Positions 16,397 through 26,640 of a DNA stretch of 64,000 nucleotides are shown piece after piece. The translations under genes were made by a program, and so were the position numbers. The notes under the pieces are model-generated. The model saw only the letters and a list, made by a program, of their open reading frames with translations, was not told the origin of the DNA and made no database searches. Within the stretch, counting starts at the first letter, position 1. Each line of letters opens with the position of its first letter. Origin of the DNA: Ardenticatenaceae bacterium (GTDB lineage Bacteria; Chloroflexota; Anaerolineae; Promineifilales; Promineifilaceae); NCBI GenBank assembly GCA_020634245.1, contig JACKCC010000019.1, positions 1 to 64,000 of the forward strand, read 5' to 3'.

Positions 16397-16654
16397 ACGG
16401 CCGTGTCTCACTCACACGATTTTTGTGGGGGAACGGCCGTACTCCGTTGAATGTTGACTGTTGATTGATGGGAAACGGCAGTCTCTCATTCGCCGGTTTT
16501 TGTGGGGGAACGGCCGTGCCCCGTTGTTTGTTGACTGATGATTGGTGAGGAACGGCCGTCTCTCATTCACAATCCGCAATCGAAAATCTGCATTGGGGAA
16601 ACGGCCGTTATGCGTTTCTCTTAAACAGTTGGCTCGTGGTATAACAACGGCCGT
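16397..16654. repeat. 77-78 bp tandem repeat array built on ACGGCCGT
   Basis: Copies of ACGGCCGT start at 16397, 16433, 16510, 16552, 16601 and 16647, with a one-base variant ACGGCAGT at 16475. Spacings of 36, 42, 35 and 42 show a 77-78 bp unit carrying two motifs. Unit 1 is 16397-16474, unit 2 is 16475-16551, and a partial third follows. Shared sequence between units includes TTTTTGTGGGGGAACGG and GTTGACTG-TGATTG. Weak reading frames across it (for example minus 16412-16663) look spurious. Confidence 0.85.
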
Positions 16655-16795
16655 TATGCGCACAGGATTTGTAGAACGTAAAGGTCGTCTCGAATACCTG
16701 GCTAGGTCATTTGACCTGGCAGTCGCAGCCAGCTTCCGCCCGGTTTGACGCCGCCTGGGAACTGGTCGTTCACGTCTACAAAGTTAAGGGATGGG

Positions 16796-16861
16796 ATGTT
16801 CGTCAACTCCGACTTCAGCGATCTGTTGAAAATTTTCAACGCCAACAACATTAACTATTAG
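16796..16861 (+). pseudogene. possible remnant of a nucleotidyltransferase-type gene start
   Basis: The frame reads MFVNSDFSDLLKIFNANNIN-Tyr then a stop. It resembles the N-terminus of small nucleotidyltransferase/AbiEii-like proteins (SDF..LL..FNA..v.Y), whose next residues would be LVVGGYAV. Only this opening is present, so it is either a decayed gene or chance similarity. The region 16279-16900 otherwise contains no gene. Confidence 0.25.
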
Positions 16862-16870
16862 CTAGAAGAT

Positions 16871-16888
16871 AGAGCGAGAGCTAGAGGA
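16871..16888. repeat. 18-bp direct repeat, left copy flanking hicBA
   Basis: AGAGCGAGAGCTAGAGGA occurs here and again at 17414-17431 in the same orientation, bracketing the toxin-antitoxin pair. The right copy is preceded by an extra partial AGAGCTAGAGGA. Confidence 0.8.
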
Positions 16889-16900
16889 AGGGTCAGATCA

Positions 16901-17128
16901 TCACAACTGAGCCATAAATTCATCCGGTGAAACTTGAGCCTGACGTAAAATGCCGCGCAGTGTACCTACGGCTAGTTCCCTATGCAGCGGTACAACGCAC
17001 CCCACCAGCCCGCCCGGTGTCTCTTTTTTGAGGATAATGTGGCTGCCCCGCTGCCGAACCTGGTAAAAACCTAATTTTTCCAGGGCACGAATCGCTTCAT
17101 CCCCGGAAACTCGCCTGAGTTTAGGCAT
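16901..17128 (-). CDS. hicA: HicA-family mRNA interferase toxin
   Basis: A 75-residue HicA/YcfA-like toxin with a double-stranded-RNA-binding-like fold that cleaves mRNA. The catalytic His30 is in RQRGSHIILKK, followed by the typical PxHRELAVGTLRGILRQAQVSPDEF. The start ATG 17128 overlaps the hicB stop (ATGCCTAA), so the two are translationally coupled. Here the antitoxin gene comes first, unlike E. coli hicAB but as in many other HicBA systems. Confidence 0.93.
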   Translation of the reverse strand: MPKLRRVSGDEAIRALEKLGFYQVRQRGSHIILKKETPGGLVGCVVPLHRELAVGTLRGILRQAQVSPDEFMAQL

Positions 17129-17333
17129 AAGCCGCAACCTCGAAGGTAGTCAATAATGACCGCGACGCTATTTTCATTGGAAACTCTTCCAGGTAAAGCT
17201 CTGTCGCTTCCCGCAAATTGGCGATAGCTTCTTCAACCGTCGCCCCCTGACTGGTCACGCCAACTTCAGGACATTCGGCTACATATAAATCATCTTCAAG
17301 ATGAATAACGGCCGTTAACGTAATTTGTTTCAT
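17121..17333 (-). CDS. hicB: HicB-family antitoxin
   Basis: A 70-residue HicB with the partial RNase-H-like fold: LEDDLYVAECPEVGVTSQGATVEEAIANLREATELYLEE. It is the short form lacking the C-terminal DNA-binding domain seen in longer HicB proteins, so autoregulation by this protein alone is doubtful. It is expected to bind and neutralise HicA. The ribosome binding site is weak (GGAG). Confidence 0.92.
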   Translation of the reverse strand: MKQITLTAVIHLEDDLYVAECPEVGVTSQGATVEEAIANLREATELYLEEFPMKIASRSLLTTFEVAAYA

Positions 17334-17413
17334 AAGTTAACTCCAGACACATTTCACGAATTACTTTCTCGATTGTGATGATGTAAATTATAACAATAAT
17401 AGAGCTAGAGGAA

Positions 17414-17431
17414 AGAGCGAGAGCTAGAGGA
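17414..17431. repeat. 18-bp direct repeat, right copy flanking hicBA
   Basis: Identical to 16871-16888. It lies 80 bases upstream of the hicB start. Confidence 0.8.
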
Positions 17432-17484
17432 TAAATATTTTTCTGCTTTCTGCCTTCTGCCTTCATTTTTGCTACAATCACCCC

Positions 17485-18327
17485 ATGACAGTTAACCCCA
17501 ACTCACCCATCATCGTCGGCTTCGTGGCCGATTTGATGTTTACGACCCGGATTGAAAACGCAGCCCGCCACCTGGGCTACCGGATGCAGTGGATTGAGAG
17601 CGCGGCAGAACTGGCCCCTGCCCCAACCTCATCCGAAAAACCAGGTGAATCACTGACCGGACAGGCCGGGGAACTGTTCCGGCGGCTCAGCGATTGGCAG
17701 CCGGCACTGCTCCTGTTCGACCTGGGCAACGCGGCCGTCCCCTGGCAAGCCTGGCTGCCCCGCCTCAAAAGCTCACCGGCCACGCGGCGCATTCCCATCC
17801 TCTGCTACGGCTCCCACGTCAACGTGGGGATGATGGCCGAGGCCAAACGATTGGGGGCAGACGCCGTCCTGGCCCGCTCCCGCTTCACGTCGGACATGCT
17901 CAATTTGCTGCAAAAGTATGCCCGCACGCCCGACCAGGCGGCCATCGCCGCCGCCTGCCAGGAGCCGCTGCCCGAATTGGCGCGGCGCGGCCTGGACCTG
18001 TTCAATCAGGGCGAATATTACCAATGCCATGATGATTTGGAGGAAGCATGGCGGCAAGATGAGGGTGACGGCCGTATCCTCTACCAGGGCATCCTCCAAT
18101 TGGGCATCGCCCTTTACCAGATTCAGCGCGGCAACTATCGCGGCGCGGTCAAGATGCTGCTGCGCCTGCGCCAATGGCTGGACCCGCTGCCCGCTGCCTG
18201 CCGCGGTGTGGATGTGGCTGGCGTACGGGAAATGGTAACGGCCGTACACGACGCCGTCCAAACCCTCGGCCCCGACCAGTTAGACCAGTTTGATTGGGGT
18301 CTGGTACAACCCATCCATTACGGCTAA
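17485..18327 (+). CDS. receiver-like domain fused to DUF309
   Basis: 280 residues in two parts. Residues 1-150 look like a degenerate response-regulator receiver, with ALLLFDLGNA at the expected phospho-Asp strand, RIPILCYGSH, and GADAVLARSRF at the expected Lys strand. Residues 165-275 are DUF309: RRGLDLFNQGEYYQCHDDLEEAWR...ILYQGILQLGIALYQIQRGNYRGAVKMLLRL, a helical domain with conserved E/H residues of unknown function. No partner kinase is nearby. The fusion suggests a signal-responsive role, but this is inference. Confidence 0.8.
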   Translation: MTVNPNSPIIVGFVADLMFTTRIENAARHLGYRMQWIESAAELAPAPTSSEKPGESLTGQAGELFRRLSDWQPALLLFDLGNAAVPWQAWLPRLKSSPATRRIPILCYGSHVNVGMMAEAKRLGADAVLARSRFTSDMLNLLQKYARTPDQAAIAAACQEPLPELARRGLDLFNQGEYYQCHDDLEEAWRQDEGDGRILYQGILQLGIALYQIQRGNYRGAVKMLLRLRQWLDPLPAACRGVDVAGVREMVTAVHDAVQTLGPDQLDQFDWGLVQPIHYG

Positions 18328-18369
18328 AATAGAAGCATTCGTTTACAGGAAAGGCTTTTTGGGGACTAA

Positions 18370-18440
18370 CATCATAAGTCATCCGTCATTCGTCAAATAG
18401 TACGCCAAGACGCATGATGCGTGACGCATGATTCTGTGAC
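18370..18440. repeat. ATGACGCATGA-type intergenic repeat
   Basis: Contains CATCCGTCATTCGTCAAATAG and GACGCATGATGCGTGACGCATGA. It resembles the 10791-10845 repeat and is internally palindromic (GCATGATGC, CATGATGCGTGACGCATG). It lies immediately upstream of the AI-2E family gene. Confidence 0.55.
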
Positions 18441-18463
18441 CCATTCATCAGGAGACACTATAT

Positions 18464-19525
18464 ATGAGGTCAACCTGGACACCGACGACAAAAATCGTCG
18501 TTGTTTCTGTTTTTTTAATTTTGCTGGGGCTGTTTATGTACGCGATACGGCCGTTAATCGGCCCTATCGTGGTTGCTGCTTTACTGGCCTACACCTTGTA
18601 CCCCCTGGTCGGCAGGCTGGAAAATCACCCGCGCATCAGCCATAACGGCGCAGTTCTGCTTGTCTATATTCCCTTCCTCATCCTGCTCTTTGCCACGCCC
18701 GGCACCATTGTTCCGCTGCTGGCTCGACAGATCAGAACACTGACCGATGAAGTCGTCCTGGTTTTCAATTCCATTGAAGGCTGGCTGGCCGAACCGGTCG
18801 TTTTTCTGGGCCAAACCATCTCCCAGGAACAGTTGGCCGCTTTCTTAAATTCCGCCACCGAAACCTTCACACCGGCCGCCGAAGATGCCATCCAGGTCTT
18901 AGAAGCGACCTCCACCAGTTTGATATGGCTTGTCGTCATCCTGGTTACCACCTATTACCTGCTGGCCGATTGGGAAGGGCTGCGGCGCTGGTTCATTAAC
19001 ATCTTTCCCTCATCGGAGCAAATGGACCTGGTCCAACTGTTACACGAAATGGATGCCACCTGGCGCGCCTACTTGCGCGGCACACTCATGCTCATGTTTT
19101 TAATGGGCATCTTTTTCATCGTCGTGGGTCTGGCTATTGGCCTGCCGGGAGCCGTCGCCTTAGGATTACTTACCGGCCTGCTAAGCATGGTTCCCGAAAT
19201 TGGCCCCATGATTGCCGGCATTTTAGCATCATTGGTCGCCTTTTTGGAAGGCTCCAACTACTTACCGCTCTCCAACTTCTGGTTTGCTCTGCTGATCGCC
19301 GGCATTTACATTGTGGTCATGCAGCTCAAATCATTATGGATACGGCCAATCGTCATGGGACGCTTCATGCACATGAACACCGGCCTGGTTTTTGTGGCCA
19401 TCATTGGCGCGGCGCTCATCTTTGGTATTCTGGCCGCTCTTATCGTCCTGCCCGTCATCGCCTCGGCCGGTCAGATTGGTCATTACGTCCGCTGCAAGCT
19501 GCTGGATATGGATCCCTATCCCTAA
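18464..19525 (+). CDS. AI-2E family transporter (PerM/YdiK-like)
   Basis: A 353-residue integral membrane protein of the AI-2E transport family (PF01594). The N-terminus has two membrane helices with IRPLIGPIVVAALLAYTLYPLVGRLE, the family signature. A soluble loop then spans ~65-145. Six further helices follow, with LPGAVALGLLTGLLSMVPEIGPMIAGI and LKSLWIRPIVMGRFMHMNTGLVFVAIIGAALIFGILAALIVLPV. Members export small molecules or act as Na+/H+ antiporters; the substrate here is unknown. AGGAGA lies upstream of ATG 18464. Confidence 0.92.
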   Translation: MRSTWTPTTKIVVVSVFLILLGLFMYAIRPLIGPIVVAALLAYTLYPLVGRLENHPRISHNGAVLLVYIPFLILLFATPGTIVPLLARQIRTLTDEVVLVFNSIEGWLAEPVVFLGQTISQEQLAAFLNSATETFTPAAEDAIQVLEATSTSLIWLVVILVTTYYLLADWEGLRRWFINIFPSSEQMDLVQLLHEMDATWRAYLRGTLMLMFLMGIFFIVVGLAIGLPGAVALGLLTGLLSMVPEIGPMIAGILASLVAFLEGSNYLPLSNFWFALLIAGIYIVVMQLKSLWIRPIVMGRFMHMNTGLVFVAIIGAALIFGILAALIVLPVIASAGQIGHYVRCKLLDMDPYP

Positions 19526-19532
19526 AAACGAG

Positions 19533-19599
19533 CCGCAAAGAACGCAAAATACGTAAAGTTTTTACTCCTTTTTCTTTGCGTTCTCCGCGTTCTTTGCGG
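19533..19599. repeat. GCAAAGAACGC-type hairpin repeat
   Basis: CCGCAAAGAACGC at the left and GCGTTCTTTGCGG at the right are perfectly complementary 13-base outer arms, with partly paired inner arms. It lies just after the AI-2E gene stop, so it may also act as a 3' hairpin. Similar sequences are common interspersed repeats in large bacterial genomes. Confidence 0.6.
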
Positions 19600-19614
19600 T
19601 GAAAATCCTCAATC

Positions 19615-21600
<1,986 letters not shown>

Positions 21601-21772
21601 ACCGTTTAACTTTCCTGAAACCTGACAAAAGTCACCGCCTTTCGGTGATGTTCCACAATTCCAAACCATCCTCATTGCCGTTTATAGTTGGGTGAGTAAA
21701 GTTTTGAGTGAGCCTGAAAAATTCGCCCCCAATAACGGAGTCCCCCATAAACAGGCAACAAGGAGGTTTATT

Positions 21773-23728
21773 GTGCAGCGTAAATCAATTTTCGCGTTGA
21801 CAATAGCACTACTGCTATTGACTTTGGTTTTAGTCCCGGCATTTTCGGTAACGGCCGTTTCCCCCACCACCCAACCACCTCCCGCACAAATAGATGGGGC
21901 TTTGGCAACGGCCGTGATTAACCCCAGCGACGATGCCCCCGTCCAACAAGGCGCTCCAACCGCTACCGCTCCTACAAGTGGCTATCTGGTAGCTGGATAT
22001 TACCAGGGTGGAAGTTTCGCCGATGGGCTTATTCGTTCCTATTTAAAGTTTAATCTGTCCGGAATACCGGCTGACAGCATGATCGTTTCAGCAACGCTCC
22101 ATTTAGAACAGGCTGGTGGAGTTGATTATCCCGGCCAGTCCCGCACAGTCACTTTTTATCGTGTAACCGGAAATTGGGATGAAGACACCATCACCTGGAA
22201 TAATCGGCCTGCTTATTCCAACGCAGTTGGCAGTACATCTACAACATACGATTACCAGGATTGGGTTAGTTTTGATGTAACGGAACAAGTCAGAAACTGG
22301 GTGATTGGCAGCCAACCCAATTACGGTCTTGTAGCCATCGGCCCTGAGGCAATTCCGGGCATTTATCGAGCCTTTTTTGCCAGTGGCTATGTGGGGCAGC
22401 CGGAACTCCACATCCGCTACCTGCCCTCCCCGCCGCCAGTCTTGGACGCCTGGCCAGGTAATCTGACTATGCGCGCCTCCAGTACGGTCAGTGAAGCTGC
22501 ACCTGCCTTAAGTGTCGGCAACGTGACCCGCGGCACACTGGCCTGGACGGCCAGCAAAGTGGGCACGGCTTCCTGGTTAACCTTGAACCAGACCGGCGGC
22601 AGTGCCACCCCTACAACACCAGGCACAGTTAGTTTTTCGGTGAATGCGACCGGGCTGACTCCCGGCACCTATACGGAACAAATTCGGGTCAGCAGCAGCA
22701 CGGCTGGTGTCGAAAACAGCCCTATCGTCACGACCTTTACGCTAGAAATCCTCGATACACTGCACCCGGTTTACCTGCCGGCCATCATGGGCGGCGGCAG
22801 TTCTGGCAGCACCCCCCTGCCCAAAATTGTAGCTGTAGTCGTTGGCATCTCCGACTATTATTACCTTAACCCCGCGCCCAGTTCCGGCAATCTGACCGAT
22901 GAATGGGGCTATGATCTGAACGAACCGAAGAAAGATGCAACTGAAATTGCCAGTTTAATGCAAACCCAATGGGGCGTCCAACCGGAAAACATTGTTTTAT
23001 TGACGGAAAGCAGTGCCACCCGCGCCGGAATTTTGGCTGCGCTTGACAGTGCGGCCGAAAAAGTATGTCCCACCGCCGCGGCCAGTATTGACGCCGTCCA
23101 GGCGTGCGGCGCTAACACGCTGTTCATTTTTTACTACAGTGGGCATGGCGGGCAGACAACTGACAATAACGGTGATGAAGGCGATGGATTAGACGAGTTC
23201 ATCGCCGCATATGATACCAACCTGATTACTGGCACATATTATTCGGTCATTACCGATGATGACCTGGAAGGACGACTGGCCGCCATTTTGTCAGAGCGCA
23301 CGCTCGTCATTGTCGATTCTTGCTTCAGCGGTAGTTTAGTATCTACCACCATCAGCGAAACAGAAGGCGGATACACCGTGCTGCGGCGCGGCCTGATTAA
23401 CCCATTGCTGCCAGATGGTCCGGCGGTCGTGGATGCGCTTTCGGAGCTAAGCGGCTCGAACCGGCTGGTTATCACCGGCGGCACAGGTGACCAGCTCACT
23501 TACGAGTCGCCTAACCTGGAAAATGGTGTGTTTACTTATTTCTTCCTGCAAGGGCTGACGGATTCGTTAAATGATGTGAACGGAAACGGCCGTATCTCCG
23601 CCGAAGAAGCTTACTGGTTCTCGCGTGATGCCGTTGATGACTGGGTTTTTAACAATGCAAGTGACCACCAAAATCCGGCCATCAGCGACCAGGTGTGGGG
23701 GCAAGTTGACTTAACGGCCGTACCATGA
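21773..23728 (+). CDS. exported metacaspase-like protease (DNRLRE-like, BACON-like, caspase)
   Basis: 651 residues from GTG 21773, chosen for AAGGAGGT five bases upstream. A signal peptide (about residues 1-28) is followed by a DNRLRE-like beta domain (about 40-215: SYLKFNLSGIPADSMIVSATLHL, VTGNWDEDTITWNNRP). A BACON-like domain follows (about 228-325: LAWTASKVGTASWLTLNQTGG). The caspase (C14) domain occupies about 349-623, with catalytic His458 in FYYSGHGGQ and Cys517 in IVDSCFSGS. DVNGNGRISAEE at about 601-612 matches a canonical EF-hand Ca2+ loop at positions 1, 3, 5, 6, 8, 9 and 12. Its stop overlaps the next gene as ATGA, so it is coupled to the TPR-CHAT gene. The substrate is unknown. 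Confidence 0.9.
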   Translation: MQRKSIFALTIALLLLTLVLVPAFSVTAVSPTTQPPPAQIDGALATAVINPSDDAPVQQGAPTATAPTSGYLVAGYYQGGSFADGLIRSYLKFNLSGIPADSMIVSATLHLEQAGGVDYPGQSRTVTFYRVTGNWDEDTITWNNRPAYSNAVGSTSTTYDYQDWVSFDVTEQVRNWVIGSQPNYGLVAIGPEAIPGIYRAFFASGYVGQPELHIRYLPSPPPVLDAWPGNLTMRASSTVSEAAPALSVGNVTRGTLAWTASKVGTASWLTLNQTGGSATPTTPGTVSFSVNATGLTPGTYTEQIRVSSSTAGVENSPIVTTFTLEILDTLHPVYLPAIMGGGSSGSTPLPKIVAVVVGISDYYYLNPAPSSGNLTDEWGYDLNEPKKDATEIASLMQTQWGVQPENIVLLTESSATRAGILAALDSAAEKVCPTAAASIDAVQACGANTLFIFYYSGHGGQTTDNNGDEGDGLDEFIAAYDTNLITGTYYSVITDDDLEGRLAAILSERTLVIVDSCFSGSLVSTTISETEGGYTVLRRGLINPLLPDGPAVVDALSELSGSNRLVITGGTGDQLTYESPNLENGVFTYFFLQGLTDSLNDVNGNGRISAEEAYWFSRDAVDDWVFNNASDHQNPAISDQVWGQVDLTAVP

Positions 23729-26640
23729 ACCGGGATCAACTCGGCGAAGCCATTGACTGGCTCAGTCACGCGCCGGATGCGCCTGCCGCGGCCAACGTGC
23801 TGCGGCAGTATCCCGGCCTACTCACGCCCCAGGTAGATGAGCAGTTAACGCAAGTCATCCGGGCGCTTTACGAGCAAAAAGTGCCGGAACATGTGAACCT
23901 GTTTACGGCCGTTCGCGGTGTTCTGCGCCGCTGCCAAACAAACAGTCACCTGGCTGCTCTGGCCAACCAACCCGACTGGCCGCTGGCCGCCTACAGTCCA
24001 TTGGCCCATCTGGAATCCCTGACCGATGATGATGATCTGGATGAGCAAATAAAGTGGAGCCGTCTGGCCCTGCTTGATTTGGATGCCCGGACAGAGCCGG
24101 AAATCTTTGGCATGGCGCAATTTCGACTGGGTTACTGCCTGGCCCAAAAACTCCATTCCGGCAATACAACGGCTCTAAAACCGGCGGTGGAGCATCTGGC
24201 AGCGGCCGTACACAGCCTCGCCCCGCTAAAAGATGAGATGAGCGTTGCATTGAACGGCCGTGCCCACCTTAATCTAGCGAAACTTCACCTCACCCAGCCA
24301 GCCAGCCGCCGTGGTCAAACCATCGAACTGGCCCTCGATTGTGCCCGGCAGGCCCATGATTTATTGGGCGATGCCAGCCCCGATTCCATCAACGTCCACA
24401 TGACCCTGGGCAAAACCTATCTGGAACGGATTCAAGGAGAACGGCTGCAAAATATCGAACAAAGCATCCATCATTATGAACAAGCCCTTGAATTAAGCCG
24501 TCGGCCTGAAACCACACTTCGGCCCTACGAAATCGAACACAATCTGGCTGTCGTTCACCGGCTGCGGCTGAAAGGCCGCAAAGTAGACCATTACGAAATG
24601 GCATTGGCTTACGCCGAGCAAGCCTTAACCCAGGTCAACCAAGCCGATTTGCCGGAAGATTGGGCCAAAACCACAGCCGAAAAAGCAGTCATCCTGGCCC
24701 ATCGCCAGCGTGGGAACCGGGCAGACAATCTGGAAGAGGCGATTCAACTCACCAAACAGGTGCTAACTTATTACAAAGAAGAAACACATCCTTACCAATG
24801 GTCGCTGATACGCCTGAGGTTGGGAAATTTATACTGTGACAGGTTGAAGGGCCGCCAGGCTGCGAATTACCGGCAAGCCGTCAAAGAGTTCGAACGGGTC
24901 AAACGGACGACCAATCCGGCCACACATCCATTTGGCTGGGCCGAAGCAGTAAACAATCTGGGTACAGCCCAGGCCGGCCTGAGCCAGACTGCTCACGACT
25001 CTTACTACCGCCAGGCAATGGAGAGTTACCGGCAGGCGCTGGCCGTTTATGGCGTGGATAAACAACCTGAACGGGCACGGCGTACGGCCGTTAACCAGGC
25101 TCAACTTGCTTTCCGATTCCGGCAGTGGACACAGGCATACCAGGCTTTCCGCACTGCGCTGGACGCGGGCGAACTCCTTTATCTGGCCAGTGGAACCCAG
25201 GCCGGCCGGCAAGCCGAACTGGCCGAAAATGCCGGCCTTTCCGCTAAAGCCGCCTACTGCCTGCTTCAGCATAATCCGCCCCAACCCGATGCTGCTTTTC
25301 GCCAATTGGAACAGAGTAAAACCCGCCTCCTGGTCGAAGCGTTGGCCCTGCGCGATGTCGATTTGGCCGGGCTGCCCGACTCTTCGGCCCGGTCTATAAC
25401 CGACCTGCGACAACAAATACACGAACTTGAAGCCGAGATGCACCTGCCGCCACATTCGCCTTCACGCCGCGACGATATTGAATTGGGCAGCCAACTCGTG
25501 CAAAAACGGCGCGATTTACGCGATCTCATTACCCAAATTCGCCAAACACAGCCCGATTTCCTGGCAGACAGGTCGGCAAACATTGATTTTGCCGATCTCA
25601 TACCGGTTAATGGGGCCGTTGTTGCGCCGCTGACAACGGCGCAAGGCAGTGTCGTTTTTGTGATTCCACACGGTGTAAACCAGGTCACGATGGATCATGT
25701 CGCTGCCCTGCCCGCCCAAAACAGCGCTGCACTATCGCAGTTATTATCGGACTGGATTGCTGCTTATTTGAAGTGGCGCAGTGTACCGGGAAAATGGAAA
25801 ACGGCCGTTACCGATTTCACGCAACAACTATGGCCCATCCTCCTCCAACCCATCGCCGAGAAATTAACCGATTTCGCATGCACCAAAGCAATCGTCATTC
25901 CGCAAGGCGGGCTGCAACTGCTGCCCCTCCATGCTGCCTGGCATTTTCATGAAGGGAAAAGGCATTACTTTAGTGATCATTTTGAAGTTAGCTATGCACC
26001 CTCCCTGTCTGTTTTGAAGATGGCACAGGGGCAGGTAAACGGCCGTGCCGGCAAACAAGCATTGATCGCTGGTGTAGATGAATACAAATCATTGCCAAAT
26101 TTGCACAACGCCGTCTATGAAGCCGAGCGCATCGCCGAAACCTTCAACAGCGTCTTTCTATGCAATCAAGAAGCCTCCCGGCAAGCAATTGTTGAAAACG
26201 CAGGCAACAAAAATTATTTGCATCTGGCCTGTCACGGCTCCTTCAACTGGGAAAATGCCCTGGAATCAGCCCTTTACCTGGCCAACGACGAACCGTTGAC
26301 TCTCAATGATGTTATGACCGATCTCGATTTGAACGCCCTGCGGCTGGTAACCCTTTCGGCTTGCGAGACAGGCATCACCGAATTGAGTCAACTGCCCGAT
26401 GAATTCATTGGCCTGCCGGCCGGTTTTATGCAAGCCGGCGCGCCTGGCATTGTCAGCAGTTTGTGGCCGGTAGATGACAACAGCACAGCTATTTTAATGG
26501 AACGATTTTACGCCTTCATCCTTGAAGATCAGATGCCTCCGGCCACTGCCCTTAAGTCGGCACAGGAACGCTTACGACGCTTTGATCCCATATACGAAGA
26601 CCCGTTTTATTGGGCAGCCTTTGCTTTTTATGGTGCATAG
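23725..26640 (+). CDS. TPR-CHAT protease (caspase-HetF-associated fold)
   Basis: 971 residues with no signal peptide. The N-terminal region (about 1-110) is unassigned. Residues ~170-540 are TPR-like helical repeats (for example SIHHYEQALELSRRPE, MALAYAEQALTQV, AIQLTKQVLTYYKEE). A charged coil follows at 555-610. The CHAT peptidase domain occupies ~690-971, with catalytic His837 in YLHLACHGSFNW and Cys880 in VTLSACETG, then PAGFMQAGAPGIVSSLWPVDD, a family signature. CHAT proteins include separase-like proteases such as the TPR-CHAT partner of type III-E CRISPR effectors, but no CRISPR or gasdermin gene is seen here. It overlaps the metacaspase gene by four bases. Confidence 0.93.
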   Translation: MNRDQLGEAIDWLSHAPDAPAAANVLRQYPGLLTPQVDEQLTQVIRALYEQKVPEHVNLFTAVRGVLRRCQTNSHLAALANQPDWPLAAYSPLAHLESLTDDDDLDEQIKWSRLALLDLDARTEPEIFGMAQFRLGYCLAQKLHSGNTTALKPAVEHLAAAVHSLAPLKDEMSVALNGRAHLNLAKLHLTQPASRRGQTIELALDCARQAHDLLGDASPDSINVHMTLGKTYLERIQGERLQNIEQSIHHYEQALELSRRPETTLRPYEIEHNLAVVHRLRLKGRKVDHYEMALAYAEQALTQVNQADLPEDWAKTTAEKAVILAHRQRGNRADNLEEAIQLTKQVLTYYKEETHPYQWSLIRLRLGNLYCDRLKGRQAANYRQAVKEFERVKRTTNPATHPFGWAEAVNNLGTAQAGLSQTAHDSYYRQAMESYRQALAVYGVDKQPERARRTAVNQAQLAFRFRQWTQAYQAFRTALDAGELLYLASGTQAGRQAELAENAGLSAKAAYCLLQHNPPQPDAAFRQLEQSKTRLLVEALALRDVDLAGLPDSSARSITDLRQQIHELEAEMHLPPHSPSRRDDIELGSQLVQKRRDLRDLITQIRQTQPDFLADRSANIDFADLIPVNGAVVAPLTTAQGSVVFVIPHGVNQVTMDHVAALPAQNSAALSQLLSDWIAAYLKWRSVPGKWKTAVTDFTQQLWPILLQPIAEKLTDFACTKAIVIPQGGLQLLPLHAAWHFHEGKRHYFSDHFEVSYAPSLSVLKMAQGQVNGRAGKQALIAGVDEYKSLPNLHNAVYEAERIAETFNSVFLCNQEASRQAIVENAGNKNYLHLACHGSFNWENALESALYLANDEPLTLNDVMTDLDLNALRLVTLSACETGITELSQLPDEFIGLPAGFMQAGAPGIVSSLWPVDDNSTAILMERFYAFILEDQMPPATALKSAQERLRRFDPIYEDPFYWAAFAFYGA

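Noticed and set aside
16397..16654. CRISPR array
   Set aside because: Spacing is regular in the alternating 36/42 pattern, but the sequence between motifs is itself repeated and no cas gene is present anywhere in the window.
16412..16748. Coding frames across the tandem array (minus 16412-16663, plus 16542-16748)
   Set aside because: They are created by the repeats, lack ribosome binding sites and give low-complexity translations.
21601..21772. Terminator after the ABC-F gene (TCACCG...CGGTGA)
   Set aside because: The stem is only six base pairs with no T run.
23725..26640. Type III-E CRISPR (Craspase) partner
   Set aside because: The TPR-CHAT layout is similar, but no gRAMP/Cas7-11 gene, CRISPR array or other cas gene lies nearby; many CHAT proteins are unrelated to CRISPR.
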